Assembly: GCA_963814915.1 (NCBI GenBank)
Contig: CAWFEI010000002.1
Coordinates: 1 to 14,782 of the forward strand
Direction: 5' to 3'
DNA: 14,782 nucleotides
Source: VRUE01 sp963814915
GTDB lineage: Bacteria; Actinomycetota; Thermoleophilia; Solirubrobacterales; 70-9
Below the pieces are notes generated by a model that saw only the letters and a program-made list of their open reading frames with translations, was not told the DNA's origin and did not search any database. A program made the position numbers and the translations under genes. This document shows, piece by piece, positions 6,151-12,761 of the stretch (the first letter of the stretch is position 1; every line of letters starts with the position of its first letter).

Positions 6151-7013
6151 CGCAGCTCTTCGGATTCGCGCAGTTCGAGTTCCCGGGCGAGCTCGGCATC
6201 CCGGACGGCCGCTACCTGGCCCGCGATGACGACGGACAGCGGGTCCTGGTGATCGAGACGATCGGCGCCCCGCCGCCGCCGCGACGACGCCGGCGCCGCG
6301 CCAAGGAGGCCTCCGACGGGGACGCGCCGGGCACGCTGCCACTGACTCGGGTCACCGCGGTGCGGGCGATGGAGCCCTTCGAGTCGCCCGAGGAGGCCGA
6401 GCGCTGGCTCGAGCAGACCGTCGCCGACGAGGAGGCGGTGGACGCCGCGGTGGCGGAGGCGATCGGCCTGTTCAACCGGGCCCTGCACGCGCACTCAGTG
6501 GCCAGCGCCGACCCTTTCGGCGTCGAACTTCGGCCTGAGCGCGCCAGCTCGGTGCGGATCGGCCACGGCACCGGCAAGGAAGTCGCATCGGGGCGCTTCG
6601 CGGCAGCGCGCGAGGTCGACGTCCGCGGCGGCGCCACGCAACGGCGGCGCCGCGACGAAGAGCTGCGCCCGCAGGAGCGGCTCGCCGCCGTGATCGGCGG
6701 CCGCGAGCGGATCGACGCCTGCGAGACGCTGCTGCTGCGCGCCCGTGCCGACCTCGACGCCGGCCGCCGCCGCGAGGCCGCGCTGCAGCTGCGGGTCGCG
6801 CTCGAGGCGATGCTGGTCGAGCTCGCCGGGGCACTCGCCGACCCCGACCACGAGCGCGACACGACCGAGCTGGACAGTAGGCGCAGCGAGGCCGGGGAGG
6901 CCGCCAACGCGGCGCTGCGCGGTGATCTCTCGGTCGACGACGAGCGCAGGGTCGTCGAGCTGATCGGGATCTGCGAGCGCGTGCTGCGCCGTCGTCGCGT
7001 GCTGCGCGGCTGA
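6147..7013 (+). CDS. Unrecognised protein coupled to the transglycosylase gene
   Basis: I do not recognise a named family. Protein-like sequence in this frame begins right at the upstream stop: TQLFGFAQFEFPGELG, then IPDGRYLARDDDG. The best start is CTG 6147, overlapping the upstream TGA as CTGA, with AAGGG four to five bases before it; this gives 288 residues. GTG 6249 (254 residues) would discard the best-looking N-terminal part. The N-terminal region looks like a small beta domain (DGRYL, QRVLVIETIGAP), followed by a basic Pro/Arg linker, a segment with LTRVTAVRAMEPFESPEEAERWL, and a mostly helical C-terminal half rich in Arg and Glu. No signal peptide or membrane segment is seen, so it is probably cytosolic. 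Its coupling to a cell-wall enzyme may be functional or just genomic order. Its stop abuts the stop of the convergent HAD gene. Confidence 0.7.
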   Translation: MTQLFGFAQFEFPGELGIPDGRYLARDDDGQRVLVIETIGAPPPPRRRRRRAKEASDGDAPGTLPLTRVTAVRAMEPFESPEEAERWLEQTVADEEAVDAAVAEAIGLFNRALHAHSVASADPFGVELRPERASSVRIGHGTGKEVASGRFAAAREVDVRGGATQRRRRDEELRPQERLAAVIGGRERIDACETLLLRARADLDAGRRREAALQLRVALEAMLVELAGALADPDHERDTTELDSRRSEAGEAANAALRGDLSVDDERRVVELIGICERVLRRRRVLRG

Positions 7014-7673
7014 CTAAAGCGCCAGCCGGCGGGCGACGACGGTGTCTTGGAGGGAGCCGGCGATGTGGTGGGCTTCGTCGAGGACGATGCCATCGAGCGA
7101 CGGGATGCCGATCACGGTAAGGCCCGCGGCACGAGCTGCCGCCACACCCGTGGGCGAATCCTCCAGCGCGACGACGTCCGGCCCGGGTTCCAATCCGAGC
7201 CGCCGACAGGCCTCGAGGTAGGGATCCGGTGCCGGCTTGGGCTGCTCCACTTCGTGGGCGCTCACGACCACGTCGAAGCGGTCGGCGAAGCCGGCGATCT
7301 CCAGCGAGCGGGTGACGAAGACGAGCGGCGAGTTGGAGACCAGGCCGATCGGCGTGCCCCGCTGCGCCAGTGAGTGCAACAGGTCGCGGGCGCCGAGCAT
7401 CGCCTCCACCCCGTGCTCGAGCTCGGCGACGACGAGCTCGTTGAGCTCCTCAATCAGCTCGCTTCCGCGGCCGGGCTCGCCCAGCCGGCGCTCGAGGATG
7501 CCGCCGGCGATCGCGGCGGAGGTGCCGACCAGCTCGCGCTTGTCGGCCGGGGTGAACTCGAGCCCGCGGCGCTCGAAGAGGTCGTGCTCGGCCCGCGTCC
7601 AGACGGACTCGGTGTCGAGCAGCAGGCCGTCGTTGTCGAAGACGACGGCTATCGGGGTCGGGGCGGCCTTCAC
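7014..7673 (-). CDS. HAD-superfamily phosphatase/phosphoglucomutase-like hydrolase
   Basis: A 219-residue HAD subfamily I protein with an alpha-helical cap. Motif I is VVFDNDGLLLDTE (nucleophile Asp13, acid/base Asp15), motif II LVSNSP (Ser113), motif III Lys146 in QPKPAPDPY, and motif IV ALEDSPTGVAAA (Glu171, Asp172). All catalytic residues are present. The FDxDGxLxDTE form with a cap after motif I is typical of sugar-phosphate phosphatases and beta-phosphoglucomutases; the substrate cannot be told from the sequence. GTG 7673 is chosen because it starts seven bases after the sirtuin stop and the residues before it belong to the overlapping sirtuin frame. It is the last gene of the dehydrogenase-sirtuin-HAD operon. 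Confidence 0.88.
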   Translation of the reverse strand: MKAAPTPIAVVFDNDGLLLDTESVWTRAEHDLFERRGLEFTPADKRELVGTSAAIAGGILERRLGEPGRGSELIEELNELVVAELEHGVEAMLGARDLLHSLAQRGTPIGLVSNSPLVFVTRSLEIAGFADRFDVVVSAHEVEQPKPAPDPYLEACRRLGLEPGPDVVALEDSPTGVAAARAAGLTVIGIPSLDGIVLDEAHHIAGSLQDTVVARRLAL

Positions 7674-7680
7674 ACCCGGA

Positions 7681-8433
7681 TCATTCCGAAAGCGCGGCGA
7701 GCAGGGCGCCCAGCTCCGCGTCGACCTCGCCGTCGAGCTTGAGCACGGCATCGCCGTCGTAGGGCGTCGGCCCCTGGGTGACGATCGCCAGTTTCCCGCC
7801 GCGGCTCTTCGTCACCTCGGGCAGGCCGGCGACGGGGTGGACGACCAGCGAGCTGCCGATGCAGAGCATCAGGTCGGCCCGCGCCGCCAGCTCCCGCGCC
7901 TGGCGCATCGCCGCCTCGGGCAGCATCTCGCCGAAGAGCACGACGTCGGGTTTGACCGCCTCCCCGCAGGAGTCGCAGATCGCGATCCCGTCGGCATCGA
8001 AGAGCGCCTCGACCTCCTCCAGCCCGTAGGAGGCCGCGCACGCGCGGCAGGTCGAGGTTTCGATCGAGCCGTGCACCTCGACCACGTTGCGCGAGCCCGC
8101 GGCGCGGTGCAGGCGGTCGATGTTCTGGGTGACGACGCCCTCCAGCAGACCCCTCCGCTCGAGCTCCGCGAGCGCCTCGTGGGCGGCGTTGGGCTGTTTG
8201 TCGCCGAGCGAGTGAAAGCGCGGCCGATAGTAGGACCAGAAGCGCTCCGGGTCGCGCTCGAAGACGTCGATGTGGGCGACCTCCATCGGGTCGACGTTCG
8301 CCCACAGCCCCGTCTCGGGGGTGCGGAAGTCCGGGATCCCGGAGGGAACCGAGACCCCGGCGCCGGTCAGCGCCACCGTGCAGCGCGACGCCCGGACCAG
8401 CTCGGCCAGCTCGGCCGCTACCTGCCGCTCCAC
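7681..8433 (-). CDS. cobB: NAD-dependent protein deacylase (sirtuin) with desuccinylase-type Tyr/Arg pair
   Basis: A complete 250-residue sirtuin, which removes acyl groups from lysine using NAD. Motifs in order: GAGVSVPSGIPDFR (24-37), TQNIDRLH (102-109), catalytic His121 in VEVHGS, four zinc Cys (129, 132, 153, 156), FGEMLP (167-172) and GSSLVVHP (193-200). Residues 69-72 read YRPR and align with the Tyr-x-x-Arg of human SIRT5 (Tyr102/Arg105) and E. coli CobB (Tyr92/Arg95), which binds the carboxylate of succinyl or malonyl lysine. The start is GTG 8433, inside the end of the upstream fusion gene (16-base overlap), with no separate Shine-Dalgarno, so translation is probably coupled. The longer open frame to 8610 is an overlap artefact within that gene. 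Succinyl specificity is inferred from the motif. Confidence 0.93.
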   Translation of the reverse strand: MERQVAAELAELVRASRCTVALTGAGVSVPSGIPDFRTPETGLWANVDPMEVAHIDVFERDPERFWSYYRPRFHSLGDKQPNAAHEALAELERRGLLEGVVTQNIDRLHRAAGSRNVVEVHGSIETSTCRACAASYGLEEVEALFDADGIAICDSCGEAVKPDVVLFGEMLPEAAMRQARELAARADLMLCIGSSLVVHPVAGLPEVTKSRGGKLAIVTQGPTPYDGDAVLKLDGEVDAELGALLAALSE

Positions 8434-10418
8434 TTCGGGGTGCGCTTGCCGAGGAAGGCGGCGATGCCCTCCTTGGCGTCCTCGCTGCCGAAGGCGGCGG
8501 CGAAGGCCTGCTTCTCGGCCTCGATGCCGTCGTCGAGATCGCCCTTGTGTGAGGCGGACTTGATCTGCCCGCGGGCGACCGGCGCCTGGGCGGCGAGCTT
8601 GCCCGCCCACATCAGCGCCGTCTCGAACAGCTCGTGGTCCGGCACAACGCGGTTGACGAGGCCGGCGTCGACCGCCTCGCCGGCGAGGATCGCGTCGCCG
8701 ATCAGGTTCATCTCCAGCGCCTTGTTCGGACCGACCAGGCGCGGCAGCCGCTGGGTGCCGCCGAATCCGGGGACGATGCCCAGTTTGATCTCCGGCTGGC
8801 CGAAGACGGCGGCCTCGGCGGCGATCCGCACGTCGCAGGCCATCGCCAGCTCGCAGCCGCCGCCGAAGGCGATCGAGTTGACCGCGGCGATCGTCGCCGT
8901 GCTCTCGGTGCCGAACTCGCGCAGCAGCGCGTGGGCGGTGTGCAGCAGCTCCTCGCCGGCACCCTCGTCCATCTGCGTGAACGCCTTGATGTCGGCTCCG
9001 GCCGAGAAGACGACCGGGATCGAGGAGGCGACGACCATCGCGCCGACCTCATCCGAGGCCTTGACCTTCTCCCAGACCTTGCCCAGGTCGCGGATCACGT
9101 CGGGCGAGATCGCGTTCATCGGCGCGTTGGCCAGCCAGGCGATCGCGACGTCGCCGCGCGTCTCCAGCTTGACCGTCTCGGGCTGCTCGCCCTCGTCGGC
9201 CCGCGGGTAGGGGTAGAAGCCCTGGCCGGACTTGAGCCCGAGCCGGCCCTGGGCGACGAGGCGCTTGAGGGTGACGGGCGGAGCGAAGCGCTCGCCGTGC
9301 TTCTCCTCGAGCTGCTCGATCCGCTCGAGGATCGTGTCGAGGCCCTCCAGGTCGGCTTTCCAGAATGGTGGGAAGAGGCCTTTGCGCGGGTCCAACCCGG
9401 CCCCGGCCATCATCCCGAGGTCGATGTCGCGGACCGAGCAGACCCCCTCCTCGACCAGCTGACAGGCCTCGATCAGGGCGCGGCCGGTGAACATCGCGAC
9501 CAGCTCCTCGGCGTCGGGGTCGGCATCGCCGGGCACGTTCTGCTCGCCATCCTTGAAGAAGCCCTCGCCGCCGCTCTTGACGCCGAGCTTGCCGTCGGCG
9601 ACCAGGCCCTGCAGGCCCTTGTGGACGTAGAAGCTCTCGCCGTAGGAGCTGTTGAGGTGCTCGGCGACGTGCAGGACCGTGTCGAGCCCGAGCAGGTCGG
9701 TGAGGAAGAAGGGGCCCATCGGGGCCGCTTTGGCGGCCGCGATCGCCTCGTCGATCGCCTTCAGCGAGAGGCCGTTCTCCTCCTGGGCACGCCAGATCTC
9801 GCCCATCGTCGCCATCAGCACGCGGTTGACGACGAAGCCGGGGACCTCACCGCAGACGATCGGCTGCTTCTTGATCGCCTGGGCGAAGTTGTAGGCAGCG
9901 GTCGCGGTCTCCTCGGAGCTGTCCTCGCTGGCGATCACCTCGACCAGCGGCATCACCGAGGCCGGGTAGAAGAAGTGGAAGCCGACGACCTTGTCGGGGC
10001 GCAGCGTCGCCGCGCCGATCTCGGTGATCGAGAGCGAGGAGGTGTTGGACGAGAGGATCGCGTGGCCCGGCGTGGCCGCGTCGATCTCGCGGAAGACCGC
10101 CTGCTTGATCTCCATCCGCTCCGGCACCGCCTCGACGACGAAGTCGACGTCGCCGAATTCTCCGTAGCTCGTCGTGCCCGTGATCAACCCCATCACCTCG
10201 GCGAGACGCTCGTCGGCCTGCTCCTGGTTCAGCTTCTCCTTCTTGACCAGGCGCGAGAGCTGGCCCTCGGTGACGGCGCGGGCTTTCTCGACGGCGGCGT
10301 CGACGAACTTCTGGTCGATGTCCTTGACGACGACGGGGATGTCGGACGCGGCGATCGCCTGCGCGATCTCGCCGCCCATGGTGCCGCCGCCGACGACGGC
10401 GGCCTTGGAGACGAACAT
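8418..10418 (-). CDS. 3-hydroxyacyl-CoA dehydrogenase / enoyl-CoA hydratase fusion
   Basis: A 666-residue two-enzyme protein for hydration and oxidation steps of fatty-acid beta-oxidation. The N-terminal dehydrogenase has the NAD loop AVVGGGTMGGEIA (7-19), the catalytic pair His148 (VGFHFFYP) and Glu160 (PLVEV), and PGFVVNR (193-199). Two dehydrogenase C-terminal helical modules follow (about 193-290 and 305-405). The hydratase domain (about 418-666) has the oxyanion segment FSAGADIKAF (471-480) and both catalytic Glu, Glu523 in GGGCELAM and Glu543 in FGQPEI. The domain order is the reverse of E. coli FadB/FadJ (hydratase first) and like FadN and archaeal fusions. GGAGGA lies nine bases before ATG 10418. 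First gene of an operon with the sirtuin and HAD genes; a promoter is visible at 10461-10489. Confidence 0.95.
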   Translation of the reverse strand: MFVSKAAVVGGGTMGGEIAQAIAASDIPVVVKDIDQKFVDAAVEKARAVTEGQLSRLVKKEKLNQEQADERLAEVMGLITGTTSYGEFGDVDFVVEAVPERMEIKQAVFREIDAATPGHAILSSNTSSLSITEIGAATLRPDKVVGFHFFYPASVMPLVEVIASEDSSEETATAAYNFAQAIKKQPIVCGEVPGFVVNRVLMATMGEIWRAQEENGLSLKAIDEAIAAAKAAPMGPFFLTDLLGLDTVLHVAEHLNSSYGESFYVHKGLQGLVADGKLGVKSGGEGFFKDGEQNVPGDADPDAEELVAMFTGRALIEACQLVEEGVCSVRDIDLGMMAGAGLDPRKGLFPPFWKADLEGLDTILERIEQLEEKHGERFAPPVTLKRLVAQGRLGLKSGQGFYPYPRADEGEQPETVKLETRGDVAIAWLANAPMNAISPDVIRDLGKVWEKVKASDEVGAMVVASSIPVVFSAGADIKAFTQMDEGAGEELLHTAHALLREFGTESTATIAAVNSIAFGGGCELAMACDVRIAAEAAVFGQPEIKLGIVPGFGGTQRLPRLVGPNKALEMNLIGDAILAGEAVDAGLVNRVVPDHELFETALMWAGKLAAQAPVARGQIKSASHKGDLDDGIEAEKQAFAAAFGSEDAKEGIAAFLGKRTPKWSGR

Positions 10419-10427
10419 TCGGGTGGG

Positions 10428-10433
10428 TCCTCC
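10428..10433 (-). promoter_or_regulatory. Ribosome binding site of the dehydrogenase/hydratase gene
   Basis: GGAGGA on the minus strand, nine bases before ATG 10418, confirms the start. Confidence 0.7.
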
Positions 10434-10460
10434 GGATCTGGCTCGGGAACGGGGGCGGGG

Positions 10461-10489
10461 AGGCTATTCGATCCCGCCCACGCGGACAA
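10461..10489 (-). promoter_or_regulatory. Predicted promoter of the dehydrogenase-sirtuin-HAD operon
   Basis: On the minus strand TTGTCC (10484-10489) and TAGCCT (10461-10466) are spaced by exactly 17 bases. The expected transcript start is near 10453, giving a leader of about 35 bases that includes the GGAGGA site. Confidence 0.5.
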
Positions 10490-10505
10490 CGCCGCGAGCC
10501 GATCG

Positions 10506-10521
10506 TTGTACCGCCGTACAA
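10506..10521. promoter_or_regulatory. Inverted repeat, possible operator between divergent genes
   Basis: TTGTAC-CGCC-GTACAA is a perfect 6-bp inverted repeat. It lies 16 bases upstream of the fusion-gene -35 and just upstream of the putative glutamine synthetase promoter. Such dyads are typical of dimeric repressors or activators. Only its right half-site tail (TACAA) is repeated before the second synthetase copy. Confidence 0.35.
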
Positions 10522-10544
10522 AGGCATTCTCCGCGCTGTCCCAT

Positions 10545-10550
10545 TACGCT
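10545..10550 (+). promoter_or_regulatory. Possible -10 element of glutamine synthetase copy 1
   Basis: TACGCT here aligns with TAGGCT at 12673-12678 before copy 2; both follow CCCAT and a conserved TACAAAGGCATT block at about -35. The -35 is weak. The predicted leader is about 75 bases. Confidence 0.3.
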
Positions 10551-10591
10551 CCTTGGGCTCTTCATAAGGGAGTTGGACCTGTAATCCGAAT

Positions 10592-10609
10592 GCGCCCGGG
10601 AGCGGGCGC
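10592..10609 (+). promoter_or_regulatory. Leader hairpin of glutamine synthetase copy 1
   Basis: A 7-bp stem GCGCCCG / CGGGCGC with loop GGAG, 24 bases before the ATG. Copy 2 keeps the 6-bp core stem with a different loop, at 12721-12736. Stem conserved and loop free to change suggests structure matters; I do not recognise a known riboswitch. Confidence 0.4.
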
Positions 10610-10633
10610 CGCAAGCGAGGGACTGACACAGCG

Positions 10634-12754
10634 ATGACTCGTATCCGCCAGCAGAACGTGACCGCAGCACAGTGGAGCTCCAACGGGGAGGCTCTCGGCG
10701 CGACCGATCTGACCCTGCCCGAGAACAACCCGTTCGGGGCCAACGTCTTCTCGGTCGTCGTGCAGCGCGAAAGGCTGCCGGCCGACGTCTTCGAGAAGCT
10801 GCAGGCGACGCTCGCCGACGGCGAGGCGCTCGACCCGAGCCTGGCCGACGCGGTCGCCGATGCGATGAAGGAATGGGCGCTGGAGAACGGCGCCACCCAC
10901 TACACGCACATGTTCCAGCCGCTGACCGGCTCGACCGCGGAGAAGCACGACTCGTTCTTCGAGCCCGCCGGCGAAGGCACCGCGCTGGCAGGCTTCTCCG
11001 GCAAGGAGCTCGTCCAGGGCGAGCCCGATGCCTCCTCGTTCCCGACCGGCGGCGTGCGCGCCACCTTCGAGGCGCGCGGCTACACCGCCTGGGACCCGAC
11101 CTCTCCGGCCTTCCTGCTCAAGAACCCGAACGGCGTCCTGCTCTGCATCCCGACCGCCTTCGCCTCGTGGACAGGCGAGGCGCTCGACGCGAAGATCCCG
11201 CTGCTGCGCTCGATGGACGCTCTCTCGCGTTCGGCGATCAAGGCGCTGCGCCTGCTCGGCGACGATGAGAGCAAGCGCGTCTTCACCACCGTCGGCCCCG
11301 AGCAGGAGTACTTCCTGATCGACGAGCAGTACTACTTCGAGCGCCCCGACCTGATCGCCACCGGCCGCACGCTGTTCGGCGCCAAGCCGCCGAAAGGGCA
11401 CGAGCTCGACGACCACTACTTCGGCTCGATCCCCGAGCGCGTGCTCGCCTTCATGCTCGAGTCCGAGCTGGAGATGCGCGAACTCGGCATCCCGGTCAAG
11501 ACCCGCCACAACGAGGTCGCGCCGGCCCAGTACGAGATCGCGCCGATCTTCGAGAACTCCAACGTCGGCTCCGACCATCAGCAGCTGCTGATGCAGACGC
11601 TGGAAAGCGTCGCCCGCCGCTACGGCTTCGTCTGCCTGCTGCACGAGAAGCCGTTCGCCGGCGTCAACGGCTCCGGCAAGCACAACAACTGGTCGATGGG
11701 CACCGACACGGGCACCAACCTGCTCGACCCGGGCGACACGCCGGCCGACAACATCCACTTCCTCTTCTTCTGCGCAGCGGTGATCCAGGCGGTGAACAAG
11801 CACCAGGGGCTGCTGCGCGCCTCGGTCGCCAACATCGGCCAGGACCATCGCCTCGGCGCCAACGAGGCGCCGCCGGCGATCATCTCGATCTTCCTCGGCG
11901 CCGAGCTGGACAGGGTCTTCGAGGCGATCGCCAGCGGCGAGGGAGACCCCAACACACCCGCCTCGTTCCTCGAGCTGGGCGCGACCGTGCTGCCGGAGCT
12001 GCCGATGCACGGCGGCGACCGCAACCGCACCTCGCCGTTCGCCTTCACCGGCAACAAATTCGAGTTCAGGGCGCTGGGCTCGAGCATGTCGCTCGCCTTC
12101 CCCAACACGGTCCTGAACACGATCGCCGCCGAGGCGATCGACGAGCTCGCCGGCAAGCTGGAGCAGAAGCTGAACGGCGGCATGGCGATGCCCGAGGCCG
12201 TGATCGAGATCGTCAAGGACGCCTACACCGCCAACAAGCAGGTCTGCTTCAGCGGCGACAACTACTCCGACGAGTGGCACGTTGAGGCCGAACAGCGCGG
12301 GCTGAAGAACCTGCGCACGACGCCCGACGCGTTGCCCGAGGTGCTCGCCGAGAACACCGTCACGGCCTTCGAGAAGTACGACGTGCTCTCCAAGCGCGAG
12401 CTGGAGTCACGCTACGAGGTCTGGCTCGAGCAGTACGCGATCCGGGCCAACATCGAGGCGGAGACGACCCACTCGATCGCGAAGACGATGATCCTGCCCG
12501 CGGCGCTGCGCTACATGGCCGTGATCGCCGAGTCCGGTGTGGCCAGCGGCGTTGCCGAAGAGATCACGGAGACGCTTGAGTCGCTCGGCGAGTCACTGGC
12601 CGAACTGGAGGCTGCCAATGCCTATCCCGACGAGCTCGAGGGCCTTACAAAGGCATTTTCCGCGCCTCCCATTAGGCTGCTTTGGCTCTTTGATAGGGGA
12701 GTTGAGCTGCAATCGAAACCCGCCCGCGCACGGGCGAAGCAAGTGAGGGACTGA
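10634..12754 (+). CDS. glnN: Glutamine synthetase type III, copy 1, C-terminus replaced at the duplication junction
   Basis: A 706-residue frame for a cytosolic enzyme joining ammonia to glutamate with ATP. GSIII signatures are clear: THYTHMFQPLTGSTAEKHDS near residues 90-110, NEVAPAQYEIAP (293-304), GSGKHNNWSMGTD (346-358) and NRTSPFAFTGNKFEFR (464-479). The frame is intact through residue 671 (DELEGL). Residues 672-706 (TKAFSAPPIRLLWLFDRGVE and on) are a read-through of the promoter and leader of copy 2, not family sequence. From memory GSIII proteins are about 700-730 residues and end after a further helical segment and a tail like AEYWPLPTYRE, so roughly 50-60 native residues are missing. 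Start ATG 10634 is preceded by GAGGGA about 12 bases upstream. Its stop lies seven bases before the copy 2 ATG. Activity of this form is uncertain. Confidence 0.93.
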   Translation: MTRIRQQNVTAAQWSSNGEALGATDLTLPENNPFGANVFSVVVQRERLPADVFEKLQATLADGEALDPSLADAVADAMKEWALENGATHYTHMFQPLTGSTAEKHDSFFEPAGEGTALAGFSGKELVQGEPDASSFPTGGVRATFEARGYTAWDPTSPAFLLKNPNGVLLCIPTAFASWTGEALDAKIPLLRSMDALSRSAIKALRLLGDDESKRVFTTVGPEQEYFLIDEQYYFERPDLIATGRTLFGAKPPKGHELDDHYFGSIPERVLAFMLESELEMRELGIPVKTRHNEVAPAQYEIAPIFENSNVGSDHQQLLMQTLESVARRYGFVCLLHEKPFAGVNGSGKHNNWSMGTDTGTNLLDPGDTPADNIHFLFFCAAVIQAVNKHQGLLRASVANIGQDHRLGANEAPPAIISIFLGAELDRVFEAIASGEGDPNTPASFLELGATVLPELPMHGGDRNRTSPFAFTGNKFEFRALGSSMSLAFPNTVLNTIAAEAIDELAGKLEQKLNGGMAMPEAVIEIVKDAYTANKQVCFSGDNYSDEWHVEAEQRGLKNLRTTPDALPEVLAENTVTAFEKYDVLSKRELESRYEVWLEQYAIRANIEAETTHSIAKTMILPAALRYMAVIAESGVASGVAEEITETLESLGESLAELEAANAYPDELEGLTKAFSAPPIRLLWLFDRGVELQSKPARARAKQVRD
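12673..12678 (+). promoter_or_regulatory. Possible -10 element of glutamine synthetase copy 2
   Basis: TAGGCT, the counterpart of TACGCT at 10545 and a better match to TAnnnT. It lies inside the read-through 3' end of copy 1. Confidence 0.3.
12721..12736 (+). promoter_or_regulatory. Leader hairpin of glutamine synthetase copy 2
   Basis: Stem CGCCCG / CGGGCG with loop CGCA, 25 bases before the ATG. Same core stem as in copy 1, different loop. Confidence 0.4.
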
Positions 12755-12761
12755 CAAAGCG

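Larger units (their letters stand above)
10517..12645 (+). repeat. Tandem duplication, unit 1 (leader plus type III glutamine synthetase)
   Basis: The unit runs from TACAAAGGCATT in the leader to GAGCTCGAGGGCCT near the end of the synthetase frame. The same order of sequence begins again at 12646. Unit length is about 2,129 bp. The copies are clearly diverged, mainly at third codon positions. Confidence 0.9.

Noticed and set aside
4012..6342. Long open frame (776 codons) on the - strand opposite the transglycosylase gene
   Set aside because: Low-complexity Arg/Gly/Asp/Val translation without motifs; the + strand encodes recognisable domains with signal peptide and ribosome binding site.
8434..8610. 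N-terminal extension of the sirtuin to an upstream ATG
   Set aside because: The 59 extra residues are Arg/Gly-rich shadow of the overlapping fusion gene, and the sirtuin fold is complete from GTG 8433.
8634..10637. Long open frame (667 codons) on the + strand opposite the dehydrogenase/hydratase gene
   Set aside because: Antisense shadow; no domain, and the minus strand carries all catalytic motifs.
10562..12280. Long open frame (572 codons) on the - strand opposite glutamine synthetase copy 1
   Set aside because: The same shadow appears in part over copy 2 and has shadow-type composition.
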